Part shown: positions 10,476 through 21,097 of the stretch, piece by piece
Numbering within the stretch: the first letter of the stretch is position 1
How the letters are laid out: the number at the start of each line of letters is the position of its first letter
From: Phaeoceros laevis
Taxonomy: Eukaryota; Anthocerotophyta; Anthocerotopsida; Notothyladales
Assembly (NCBI GenBank): GCA_049999765.1
Contig: JBNGIQ010009458.1
Location: 359,888 to 410,730 of the forward strand
DNA length: 50,843 nt
Reading direction: 5' to 3'
The notes under the pieces: model-generated
Told to the model about the DNA's origin: nothing
Database searches by the model: none
The model's input: the letters and a program-made list of their open reading frames with translations, nothing else
Position numbers and translations under genes: made by a program

Positions 10476-12254
10476 CGCCGTCTCAAATGCGCTACTGCCG
10501 CCCCCGCAGGATGCTGCAAAGGCTCTCACAGCCTCACCTGTGCCTGGTGTGCATCGCCCGATCCATGTCAAACAGCCGCCTGAGGGTGCCAGAAGCAGGA
10601 ACCACGCATCCCAGACAGCCGCACCAGGCGCTGGGAGGACAAAAGAGGCAATGTCAGGATTACATCCAGCCACAGCATGACCATCGGCAGCGCCAATGCG
10701 GATGGACGCACATTGCTCCTGCTGCTGTCACCGTGTAGCGCAAAATTTCGGGAGCTGACCTGCAACTTCTGAGCCGGACGAAAAGGTGCAAAATGGTAGC
10801 TCTGTCGTCTCTCAACGGGTAACGCCGTAAAAGACAGCCTGCTAGGTATCAAATTGAGACTCCCGAACCACACCCCTTACTCCAGGTGGCCATACTCGAC
10901 CCGTTGGGCGTGCACTTCGCGCCTTATCGCGGAGATAGCACGGCATGAGGTTGCACCACGCGGGGCAACCCGGCGGCTAACCCGGCGGTGCTGGCGGTAG
11001 GACAGCCATTTCCTGACGAGTTTGAGCGTTTGATACAATTCCACGCAAAAACAATTTCTAGCAATCACAGCTTGCAGATTCAGCCATGGATACCCTCATT
11101 CATCAGTCATGATTGCCTGTCACGTGTTGCTGTGTGCCATGACTGATGAAACATTTTTGCAGCTGTGAACGGGTAGTGTTCCGAGCTGGAGTTCGCTCAT
11201 CAGCAGTTCTTCATGCTTTAAGCTTGGTAATGGGCCTTGCCAGAAAATGACACTAAATCGAGGGAACTCGAGATCTGATTGCCAGTGACTCCGGCCATGA
11301 AGTGCTCTCTACATGCCTTGCACAGGGGGCCTCATGAGCCTCTTTGTCATTGCCTACGCAAGACATGATCTAGTAGGAGGCTAATCGGTATGCTGGATGG
11401 AGTCCAGAAAAACTTGTGCACAAGCTTTGCAGCATCAAGGCCGTCTCTACATCGAAGGCTATCTCTTCAAGAGAAAGACGGCTATGAGTTACATACCCCT
11501 TACAACAATGCTTTCCAACAAAGTACAAATCGCTCACAACAAAGGGGGAGAGAACACATTACATAGCCTATTTGTGCCTGCACGAAACAAGAATTGGAAT
11601 CTGGAAAAGTCTTCACCACATTGAGTAGGACACAAGCTTGTGGTGGAAGCTATTCGTCAAAGCCATTAGGCCCCTTACCTGCCCTTCCGCATTACCTGCC
11701 ACTGAGGTTTGGGACATGCAGATGGGGACAAGCTGCCTTAGGATCGCTGAGTAGCTTACTCCACAAGCTTGCATCCTGCTCGATGCTTTTGAACTTCCAT
11801 TGGCCTCATGGTTAAGCCGTTTCTTTAAGAAGCATGGGAAACCCCGCTTAAAGACCCCATTAACCTTGAATCGTTGTGTAGCAGCTGCTACCTCTGGATG
11901 CCTTTTCATCATTGTGCTTTGCACATCTTTAGCCACTTCCTGCATGAAATTTGCACTTACACGACATATAGAACGAGGAGGATACGAAATATCCCTGCAA
12001 GGATGGGGCTTCCACCTTCAAACACCTGCCAGTTTTACAACCAGACAACGTTCCGGACCTTGCATACACCTAAGCCTTCACAGACGAACCATGTGGCCCG
12101 CTTTTGAGACAACCTTTCAGCCAAAGCAAGACTTGCCATCGAGCCCCCTCAGCTTAAAAGAACCGCCCAATACTTACTGTTAGAAGACGTTGCGTATCGT
12201 TGTGCTGAAACTGGGAAGTTCTGTAAGCAATCACAACTGAGAAGATTGTATCCT
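10476..12254. other. Region between the trihelix and CRM genes
   Basis: No complete gene is visible. On the minus strand, about 11874-11948 reads as a possible exon (EVAKDVQSTMMKRHPEVAAA, bounded by CAG and GTTAAT), and about 12060-12150 reads as a Ser/Ala/Leu-rich peptide. These could be further 3' exons of the CRM gene if the stop at 12255 is bypassed by splicing, but I could not make phases agree. The rest looks like untranslated or intergenic sequence. Confidence 0.35.
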
Positions 12255-14049
12255 TCAGAGTAGAGTCGCTTTCCTGGCCTGAAGAGCAGCTGCCACAAGT
12301 GGAGGAGGAAAGTCTTGCCCTCTATACAGAAGGAAGCACACCTTGTGCTTCGCAATTATGACACCACCTGTGAGGTTCTGCGTTGGTACATCAAGAACTT
12401 TGTCAATACTACTGATACAAGCTAACACAAGCTAGCAGGGTCCTGGCAGATGACACATAGGGAGATTATCATGACAACTCGTCCATGCATTAAATCTTGC
12501 GCATCTGCTCATGCTTCAATAGCCAACAAACTGTACCTGAAGCTCCTCAGCAATCTCCAACAGGTTCCCGTACGCCAAATCTTTCTTCACATCAATTCTC
12601 ACCACTTCACATTTCTCCCACAACTGAATAATAGCATGAGCCACTCCCTCCAAATTTTCAGGAGTACCTGGCATAACAAGACTCTGATCAGATATTCTCC
12701 TGTACGATCAGGAAGCAACAGAACCACATCACCCATAATAAGGACCAAAAAATGCTCCTAGCTTGCATGGGTAAGACATTACCGAGGACAATATGAGGAG
12801 GAAGGCGGTTGGCTGCTCTTCGAAGGATGGTTTGTTCATAGCTGCTTAGACTTGCTTTGCATCCACAAGGTAGAAGCCTTAGGGGTTTGCAGTATTGAGG
12901 CGCTAACACCCCCAGCATATCTCCATCCACAGGAGCAGGCTGAGCCCCCTGCCACCCCTCATACCGAGGACCAAGCCTCTGAAGAATGCGATCTACTTCA
13001 GCCAGTTCTGGACTGAGAAATGTGACTGGCTTCGCCTCGGCAACAAAGTCATCCCCTCGATAAGCAATAATTACAGTAGCGGCTCTCCATATGATAATAC
13101 CTCCGGTCTTCCTCTGGAAAACAGCAGACACCAGCACCTTTCCTGTCAGTCTCCAGACATCACGGGAAAAACACCAAGTATTGTCAGTAACAGCTGTAAG
13201 AAGCAAGATGAGAACAACAGTTACCTCAATGTCGTCGACAATTTCTCTCATGTCTTCAGCTGCAGGGCCGTGGCATCTTATTTTCACAAGCTCGGAGTTG
13301 CGCCACACGTTCCGCATCATTTGCACTACCCCATCAGTTACTCCGGCTCTGCCAATCTTGAAGTGATGCTTCAGAGGTAGGCCGATTCTTTGCAACCTCC
13401 TCAGTTCCTCGGGTGAAATCGTCGGTCTGTCGAATGGCGGATGACTGCGAATGTCCGCACCATCGCTGTCGACTGCTCCTGAAACTGAGGTCGGAGACGG
13501 GGCTAGGCTGTCCGCTTCGGATTGTGGACCCCGTACAGAGGTCAGAATGGGCAGTAGATCTTGGTTCATCCACCCATTTCTCTGAGAAAACAGAGATCCT
13601 CCAGCACGAGCACACCGGTCTTGCACAGAGGGAACACGTATTACCAGGTCTTCCTCCACGACTCTCCCTTCACTGAGCTGGAACTTCTCCCACATTCTGG
13701 CCAAAGTTGGCACCTTTTCAGCCTTCTCCTCCGGAGGCGAAGCGGAGGTGAGAGTCGTTGTCGCACTGACATGGCTCGCTTGACAATCCAAGGTGAAACG
13801 GGCCTCCCTCGCATTCACAGACTCTACACCCTCGCAAAATCTCCACCCAAGAGGTGTCTCTGACAGCCCCCTCGACCGTCCCCATCTCAGCAGACCCCCG
13901 CCAACTCCACAATATGCAGCTGTGCCAGGCCAGCTGCTGAAACACAAGAAAGAAGGACCTAAGTTGGACTGCCTCAAAAACACCTCAGATGCTCCACTGC
14001 TGCTGCCAGAAGCTAGAGAAGGCTGCTGAGGTGGGAGCAGCATATCCAT
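12255..14049 (-). CDS. CRM-domain group II intron splicing factor, two CRM domains
   Basis: Four exons, phases checked: 14049-13225, 13113-12783, 12667-12537, 12377-12255, giving 469 residues. CRM domain 1 (about 211-295) runs ISPEELRRLQRIGLPLKHH, the RNA-binding loop KIGRAGVT (GxxG), then RKTGGIIIWR and IIAYRG. CRM domain 2 (about 362-455) runs LSSYEQTILRRAANRLPPHI, VAHAIIQLWEKCEVVRIDVK, then LTGGVIIAKHK and FLLYRGQDFPPP. The family (CRS1, CAF, CFM proteins) binds and helps splice group II introns in plastids or mitochondria. The first 200 residues are low in acidic residues and could hold a transit peptide. Intron 1 (13114-13224, 111 nt) is in phase 0, a multiple of three, and has no stop. 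CRS1/CFM3 proteins usually have three CRM domains, so more 3' exons may be missed. Confidence 0.85.
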
Positions 14050-14266
14050 GACGGGAATAAAGCCGGATGAGGGATGAGCGGAGGAAGAGATGAGCTCACG
14101 TGAGCAGCATTCTGCTTTAAAGCAACTGTTAGGGTTAAGCAGCTCAGGGCTTCATGCCGGTCATGTGACTGCACGGCATTGCTCTCTGACGTCTGTCCCC
14201 CTGTGGTGAGCTTCGTTCACTGGGGGGCCGGCTAGGACGGCCCTGACCGTCTTTTTCAGACGGGGA
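14050..14266. promoter_or_regulatory. 217-base shared upstream region (CRM gene / PPTase)
   Basis: The start codons of the divergent CRM-domain gene (14049, minus) and the phosphopantetheinyl transferase (14267, plus) are only 217 bases apart, so both promoters and 5' leaders must lie here or overlap the genes. I see no obvious TATA box. A bidirectional promoter is an inference from geometry. Confidence 0.5.
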
Positions 14267-15523
14267 ATGGAGATGGAGCAAGGCGTTCAGAGATGGGCCA
14301 TGAACACGTCGCTGTGGAATCCTTCCCCGGATCAATTCCAATTCTGCCTGTCCCTTCTCCCTCCTGCCCACCAGGATGATGTGACTCGGTCGGTACAACG
14401 TCGAGCTGATTTGAACTGCTGTTTCACGTCGTGGTGAAGTTTTATACACGGACAGGTCATGACTTGTAAGGATGTCGTTGAGCAGGTTCGTGATGGTGCA
14501 GGACCGGAAACGGGCGCTGATAAGCAGGCTTTTACAACTCCATGCTGTGCATTCGTTGCTTCACATCCCTTACGAGGAGATCATCCTTCACCGGACCAAG
14601 GAAGGCAAGCCATACCTGGTCTGATCTTCTTCTCTCCTAGTTTGCATTGTATTTGAGGTTTCAGTATGAAGCTCTGTTAGAGAAGGACGGCTACAAGAAG
14701 GCCTGGCATCCATTGACAGACTTCATGTTCATCAGGCTAACAATCTGGCGGACCCTGCTTTCCCCAACTTCAACTTCAATGTGTCTCATCATGGGGACTT
14801 CGTGGTCCTGGCTTCAGAACCCTTGTGTCTGGTGGGAGTGGATGTCATGACCCATGAATCTCGAAGATCAGAGACTGTGGAAGACTACCTGACTGCTTTC
14901 AGATCATGCTTCACCAGAAAGGAGTGGGAAGTCATATCCGGGGCAGGCCCTGGCTCATGTCCAGTACTTGATCAGTTCCTCAGGTTATCACTGCTTCCAG
15001 CCCATCCACCCATCATCTCAGGTTGCATTTTTTGACGTGACAAGCTATCCTGCACCGCAGATTCTGGTGCATGAAGGAAGCATATATCAAAGCTGTAGGT
15101 ATCGGAATTGGTTTCAACCTGCAGAGGGCAGAATTCCGGTACCCTGAAGATGATACATCCGGAAACCGTCCAGAACTATGGTTGGATGGGGAACTACAGG
15201 ACGAGTGGAGTATTTGCATGCATGAACTGAGCAACAACCATTGGGTCAGAGCAGGCTTCATGTTGCCGTTATCAAGATACCGCAAATCTGAGCAGGCCAT
15301 TCGTATAACAAACCAGCTCTGTTTTCTACAGGCTTGTGTGGCCAAGGGCTCCCCTAAGGATGCAAGTGAAGGATACAAGAAATGGCTGCCAAGAACAGAT
15401 TTCGACGATCAACTATATGCCAGCGCTCTTGCCCTTCCAGACAAACCATTCAGTATGGTAGAGGTGGAGGATATTTTGCCTCCTCACAAGCGGCAAGAAT
15501 ACAGAGCACTGCTACCAACCTAG
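14267..15523 (+). CDS. 4'-phosphopantetheinyl transferase (AASDHPPT/Sfp type)
   Basis: Five exons with agreeing phases: 14267-14388, 14486-14618, 14736-14983, 15061-15244, 15332-15523, giving 292 residues. The enzyme transfers the phosphopantetheine arm of CoA to a serine of acyl or peptidyl carrier proteins. In plants the homologue activates mitochondrial acyl carrier protein, needed for fatty acid synthesis and complex I. Diagnostic blocks are WNPSPDQF at the N-terminus, DRKRALISRLLQ and HRTKEGKPYL, NFNFNVSHHGDFVVLASEPL, the Mg-binding GVDV (119-122), and FWCMKEAYIKA containing the catalytic KEAxxK (173-178). The 40-residue start exon shows no strong transit peptide, so the compartment is open. 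The last intron (15245-15331, 87 nt) is a multiple of three and stop-free; retaining it would add 29 residues. Confidence 0.9.
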
Positions 15524-17079
15524 TAAATCAAACACTGGTGCCTTTTCCTTGGTCTCAAGTCTGACCTACATTGTTCAGTTTACCTGAACCATTTTCAGGT
15601 AAGCTGAAATGCCTCATTCCCATAGTGGAACATGCCTGGGACATCTGACTGTGAGCACAACCATGAAACTAACAAACTATGTATGTGGTTCTCCACAGCA
15701 ATGTACCAGGCTCATCAGCACTCATCAGCAACAATTTGCCCTACTCCAGTGCCGGTAACTAAACACCCAAGTTCATGCTTGACGAAGGATGAAAGGATAA
15801 GGACCCCACCTGCTGCAGCTGTCTGCCTCAAATGTACTGTCAGTGCGATGCTCAACCTCTTGACGTATCTGGCTGGAGGAGTACGAGGGTTGCCCTCGCC
15901 GTATGATACACCGGCAGGCATGCACAGGTCATCTGTGGCGAAATTCTGCTACGAACTGCTAGCTGAAACGGTGCTGGCCTAAAAAGCCAAATTACATGAC
16001 AACTTCAGGGGTTGGCTTGCTTGATGTACCTTCACTTCATCATCACGGTTCAGATTCTTCAGAGAAGTTATGCACTTCTGTCAGTAATGAGGCGACTGAC
16101 GTGCCAGTTGACGAGAAAATGTGAGAACCTGCGCATCGATCATGTGTGGTTTCATTACAGCAGTTGGTGATTTAGGTGTTATGTTCAGGTGAAATCATGA
16201 TCAGCTGTGAATCCCAGTGTGAATCCAAGTATGGTATTGGCCCATAGCTGTGGCCAAGCCAAGATGCCCAACAGGAGGAGTGCACCCCCGGATAGGTGCC
16301 GTGCTGCATCTAGGATGCACAGGCAGCACGTTAAAGACAATGTCTCTCTCTCTTGCTGCTGCCTTGGATTTGTGCACTGGCACGTGAGAGTCGTGCACAC
16401 TGAATGTAGCTTGAGAGAAACTTATGAGCTCGCAGAAACAAAATTTGTGGGAACTGAATTGTAAAATGGGAAGCACAAATTGAAATTTAGCTTAAATCCG
16501 TGTAAGCGGTTGTCAAACGTGTAAGATCCACGGGCCACAGCCAAGGCCCATTCATACAACCCTAAATTTCATGAGCTATTCATGTCGCTTCGACTTCTAA
16601 ACTGGAGATACAGGTGGACGTCAGAGTTCTGAAGGAGACCACGCCACCGTGATGAGCCTTCGGACTGCCCGCGGACACCGGTGGTGGCCTTGGTGAGCGG
16701 TCAATGGTATACGAGGCCAACCCCGCACTGCCTTTGGCCTCGTCGGCCTCTCTACTAATTCGTCGTATCTTCCAGCTTCATCGCATCTTGCCAGGTCGGT
16801 GCTCATGATCCTACCACCCCCCCCACCCCACCTGCCCCATTGCATGGAAGCGGCCGTCAATTTCATCAGTGGTTTACAACCTTGGCTTGGCTTTGACAGG
16901 CCTCAGCTGAGCTCATAATCTGGGCAGCAGCAATTGAAGTGGATATTGTCTTCTGTGCGTGTCGATTGGTGGATGCTTCCACACCGGCAAATAGCCTCAG
17001 GGCGGTGGCAATGAAGAGCAAGCTGGAGTCACGCGGGTGACTTTGCTTCTTTGCTTCACCATAGATCCGGCATTTGAGT
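15524..17079. other. Intergenic region between the PPTase and RMR genes
   Basis: Short frames on both strands (15632-15982, 16201-16476, 16866-17345) show no domain I recognise. The first part is presumably the 3' untranslated region of the transferase and the last part the leader of the RMR gene. A C-rich run (CCACCCCCCCCACCCC) lies at about 16814-16830. Confidence 0.45.
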
Positions 17080-18506
17080 ATGCCTCCTCCAGTTGCAGAG
17101 CCTTCGGAACCCGCCACCCGGAGTGGCACCGTCAACCGCAGAGAAATTATGATCACTTTGACAGGTCTGGTTCTTGTACTTCTCACACTTTTCAAGGGGA
17201 GAGCGAGCGCGTCGATCATGCTGGTCACCGATGGCAACGAGACTTTGACTTTTCCCGACATGGAAGCTAGCTTTGGTGAGCCTGTTACTGCTTTAGGGTT
17301 TGTACCAGGAGTAGGTTTGTATGGCTTGCAATTATCTGTGCTCAAGCCCTCGTTGTTTCGAACCCTATTATCTTAGATTGACCAACACTGGCCACTTACA
17401 TCATGGTCCCTATTTTGCAGCACCACGGATCCCAAGCACAGGAATTCTAGGAAACTTATATGCTGCAAACCCTCTTGATGCTTGCACATCCATAGAGAAT
17501 GTGTCTATAACAGAGAGCAAGGTACTTCCATTTTTGGTGGTGATTCGAGGGGACTGCACCTTTGAATCAAAGGTGCGGCATGCTCAAAGTGCTGGCTATG
17601 CAGCGGTCATCATTTTCAACAATGTAGACGACCGGGAACTTCTGACCAGTAAGTGCACTTTCTCAGAAGGACTGGATTTTATTGGAAAGCCAAGGCATGG
17701 TTCTGAAAGTAGGTGTCATGGTCACTCTGATTTGTGCAGTGTCAGGCAGCTCAGCAGGCGTAGCTATCCATGCTGTGTTCATTGCGAAGGCTTCTGGAGA
17801 GGCTTTATTGAGCTATGCGGGGAACCCGAGTGTAAACTGCTATATAACACCTGCTTTTGAAAACACTGCATGGTCAGTGATGGCAGTTTCCTTCATCTCT
17901 CTTCTTGCCGTATCAGCGGTGTTAGCGACGTTTTTTTTCGTTCGTCGCCATCGCCTTCGGCACCATGGGTGGCGGAACTTCGGGGCTTCCATTGCGCGAG
18001 ACTCTTTTGGGATGAGTGCAAAGGAGGTGAAAGGACTTCCATGGCTTATCTTTCGGAGTACTGCCAATGCTGACAGTGGATCCGAGACTTGTGCAATATG
18101 CTTAGAGGACTACGAAGCGGGAGAAAAACTCCGGGTGTTGCCGTGCAAACATGGTAGGGTCCTTGTCCTCTTTTCAACATGCGCAGAGGGGTTGATGTTG
18201 TCAATGTTTTGATAGTGGTGCTGCCTTTTTGCAGAATTTCATATGAGCTGCGTGGATCAATGGCTTATGACCCGGCGGCCATTTTGTCCCGTTTGTAAGC
18301 GAGACGCACATTCTAAAGCTGCTGAGGCACCTCCTTCAGAACGCACTCCACTGCTAGCAACAGTAAGTTCACCTGCTTCTGCGGTTACGACAATACCTGC
18401 AGCTACACAGACTTCTCCGGTTGGGTCACCTACTCCTGTTCCAACTCACTCTAGAGCATCACATTATTCGTACTCATTTCCAAACCATGGAGAAAACTTG
18501 TGCTAA
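17080..18506 (+). CDS. RMR-type vacuolar sorting receptor (PA-TM-RING-H2)
   Basis: Four exons with agreeing phases: 17080-17275, 17421-17648, 17740-18153, 18235-18506, giving 369 residues. Order of parts: signal anchor (about 23-45), lumenal protease-associated domain (about 60-165; [31 protein letters not shown]), transmembrane helix (about 184-208, [20 protein letters not shown]), then a RING-H2 finger with Cys259, Cys262, Cys277, His279, His282, Cys285, Cys297 and Cys300, and a Ser/Thr/Pro-rich tail. RMR proteins bind storage proteins carrying C-terminal vacuolar signals and recycle in the Golgi-to-storage-vacuole route; the RING may give ubiquitin ligase activity. All zinc ligands are present. 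I used ATG 17080 because the signal anchor follows closely. Confidence 0.9.
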
Positions 18507-19279
18507 TTTCTGCAATTATGCGTGTTGTTGTTTGACCTGTCCTTTACGGACGAACTTGATGGTACAGAAAAAAATTGTCCTCTTCCCTCCCCAGGTTGAA
18601 GGTGATGGACTACACCACAGTATCACACACATCTGGAAGTCCATATGGCCAACAAAAATTAAAGGAACTTTTAACTTTTGCTGCTTAACTATAGATGCTA
18701 TTTTTACAAACGCTGTTTCAGTGTTGTACAGTATTGATGCTGCTGTGTCTAACAGAAGACAATAGGCTTATGTTGTTCGGTCCAATTCCATAAGAGGGAG
18801 GTCAGTTTTTAGGCGTGCAAGAGCTGCTTCTTAAGAGCCCTTTATCCTTTAGCTGCCTTCTCTCCATGGCAGTAGGGATTCTCGGCATCTGCGCAACTGA
18901 AGGGACCGTTCCCTTCTGTTGCTCTTGCTGGCGTCGTTACCATGATGCGTAATATGGTATGGCTTTGTTCTTGCATCCATTTAGGTCCTCCCAAGCACGT
19001 CCAAGATACACTTTACAGGTTAGGGAACTTACTAGTTTCCCGCCACTTTAGTACTACGCTATATGAAGTTATCAGGTTGTGGGTCACAGACCTTGCCCGG
19101 ACGCTAAGCAATAAACGCACACTCATAGAGCTGAAGGATAGTATGCATGCGATGTCGCGAGATGTGCACATGTTGCATGCGATGTAATATGTGCTATGTG
19201 CGATGTGCATGGGCAGGCATTGCACTGGCTGAATATCTGGATGGAAAATCCTGCCACCATCACTTACGTAACAGTTTAT
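18507..19279. other. 3' flank of the RMR gene, no gene seen
   Basis: Contains the probable 3' untranslated region. The motif GCATGCGATGT occurs twice at about 19145-19180, within a stretch rich in alternating ATG/TGC words. No coding signal. Confidence 0.5.
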
Positions 19280-20200
19280 ACTAAACGTAACAGCGTCTAC
19301 TAAAATAAGGCAATGACTGGCACAGGTTTGGAAGAGGCAAACAATATGTAGCACTGTCTGCTAAAATCAGGCCTTCCACTCCAATGCTTGCACACAATGT
19401 AAGGCCACAGGGACCAGGCCAGTGCTCACCACAATGCGACTGCCTGGGGACCGGACCCTTCAAGAGGCAAGCAAATGTAGAACTGTCTACTGAAGTCAGG
19501 CTTTCCTGCCTCATCCTTACACACAATGTGACGGCCTGTTCTCCTGACGATCCCTGAATGCAGTTGCCTGCCCTGCTGAACAACACCAGCAAGTGTACAA
19601 GTCTTCAAGAGGCAGGCCAACGTAAAACTGTCTGCTAAAATCAGGCCTTCCTGCTCCATCCTTAGGGATACACAACATGTGGACCCCGGGGAGCGAGCCC
19701 GTGCTCAGCATTCCCATTTCATCTTGGCAGACCATGTCACCGCATCCCTTCTGCCCATATCTACGAGGCAAGTTCCCAGTACTGCGTCACAGTCAAGCAG
19801 TCCTCTTTTTACAATCACTATATGCAGCTGCTTGCCCTGCGTTAGAGCCCACCACTTAGCACAAGTTTTGAAGAGGCAAACGTATGATGGACGGTCTGCT
19901 AAAATCAGCCCTTCCAGCCCAATACCTGCACACAATGTAAGGCCATAGGGACCAACCCAGTGCTCGATGCCAAGATGACCGCCTGGGGACCGTGCCCTTC
20001 ACGAGGCAACCAAATGTAAAACTGTCTGCTGAAATCAGGCCTTCCTGCTCCATTCTTGCACACAAAAAGACTGCCTGGGGACCCGGCCCCAGCCACTTTA
20101 TCATGGCAGTTCAGGTCTGCAGCCTGCAACATCGCTGCAGGACAGGCCCATTGCAACCTGGCACAGGTCCATATCCCCATGACCTTTGCAAGCATTCAGC
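19280..20200 (-). pseudogene. Array of decayed PPR-gene pieces
   Basis: On the minus strand the same PPR half-motif appears at least five times. Each copy translates near RMEQEGLILADSFTFACLLK or a frame-shifted equivalent. The conserved plus-strand core CTGTCTGCTAAAATCAGGCC lies at about 19354, 19483, 19628, 19893 and 20022, at intervals of about 130-145 bases except one of 265. Pieces of the following motif (QGRQLHSGIVRR) occur between some of them. Normal PPR motifs in this class have a 35-residue (about 105 base) unit in sets of three, so this is not a working repeat protein. No continuous frame exists. I read it as the remnant of one or more PLS-class PPR genes, expanded or collapsed by unequal exchange. 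Confidence 0.7.
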
Positions 20201-21097
20201 AATGACCACAACCCAACAGCATCAAAATGGCCTCGAAGTAGTGCCGACCCTTACTGACGAGTCTCGACTGCATGCATAACGGGCTGAACTGGTAACCCTT
20301 GTTTCTCCCAATGAAACCAAATTATGACCTGTAGTTCGACTCGGGTTAATTGGGATACCAAAATTCGGTATATGAAACTATAGTAAAGTTACCGCCGGGT
20401 CCGACTGTAGAAATACAGACGACGACTGATTTATGTGGGGAGGAAGCGCCAAGCAGTGGCAAGCACTACAGAAAGTGGGAGTCTAATTTACCTATGAATT
20501 TAAGCTGAGTCATTTTGGATGTAGTGAGCATAGGGGTCTTTAGCGTGCGGCCACGTGTAAGGCTAGAGAGGTATATTGTTACCGAATATGGGAGAGAGCT
20601 TGTGCAAGACGTGCAAGATGGCTAAAGATCTCTCCCATATTCGAGCGCGCTAAGGAGTCAGGACCTATCGGGGACTAGAGGAGCGGAAGAACAGAAAAAT
20701 GTATTGACAGAGTACTTACGTAGGTTAGTGCTCGGCAATTTAGCCTGCTAATGTGCTAGGCTTGTGAATTTGATGTAACCACTAGGATTTACTCAAATCC
20801 TAGAGGGTTAGAGAATTTACTAAAATCCTCACCGTTCTCTCCCATACTAATCCCATTGGGTGAGCCGGGGTGAGGAGACAGAAGGACTGAAACTGTCCAA
20901 GGCTTTGGTTTCGGAAAGAAAGAATTGTGAAAGGTTCCCTTTCAGCAGGTTTCGGTAATGCCCGTAACATAATTGAACAGAAAATCTAATATAACTGTAC
21001 AATCGAATGTCCCCACTAACTCTCCCGGTTTAGCTACGATGAGCTTGCGCTCCAAGAGACAATGTTGACTTCTGGAGTGTCGGTTGCTGCAGCTCTC
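20201..21097. other. Intergenic stretch with a strong hairpin
   Basis: No gene is visible between the PPR relic and the MEMO1-family gene. The hairpin at 20583-20643 is listed separately. A smaller stem (AGGATTT with AAATCCT) sits at about 20786-20805. Confidence 0.5.
20583..20643. repeat. 15-base perfect inverted repeat, 31-base loop
   Basis: CGAATATGGGAGAGA (20583-20597) pairs exactly with TCTCTCCCATATTCG (20629-20643). A related word, TTCTCTCCCATACTA, lies at about 20834. It is a possible short foldback transposon or transcript hairpin. No small-RNA identity is recognised. Confidence 0.65.

Noticed and set aside
10032-10738. Three long plus-strand open frames (183, 213 and 142 residues)
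   Set aside because: They are antisense to the trihelix gene, whose minus-strand frame has a clear conserved domain. Their compositions (Arg/His- or Ser-rich) reflect the G/C-rich opposite strand.
11613-11945. A 110-residue minus-strand frame as the C-terminal part of the CRM gene
   Set aside because: One segment has exon-like borders, but I could not connect it in phase to the CRM exons and it has no CRM signature. It is left as uncertain.
19280-20200. A CRISPR-like array, because of regularly recurring cores
   Set aside because: Spacing is uneven, the repeats are diverged, and the cores translate as PPR motif pieces in a plant nuclear context.
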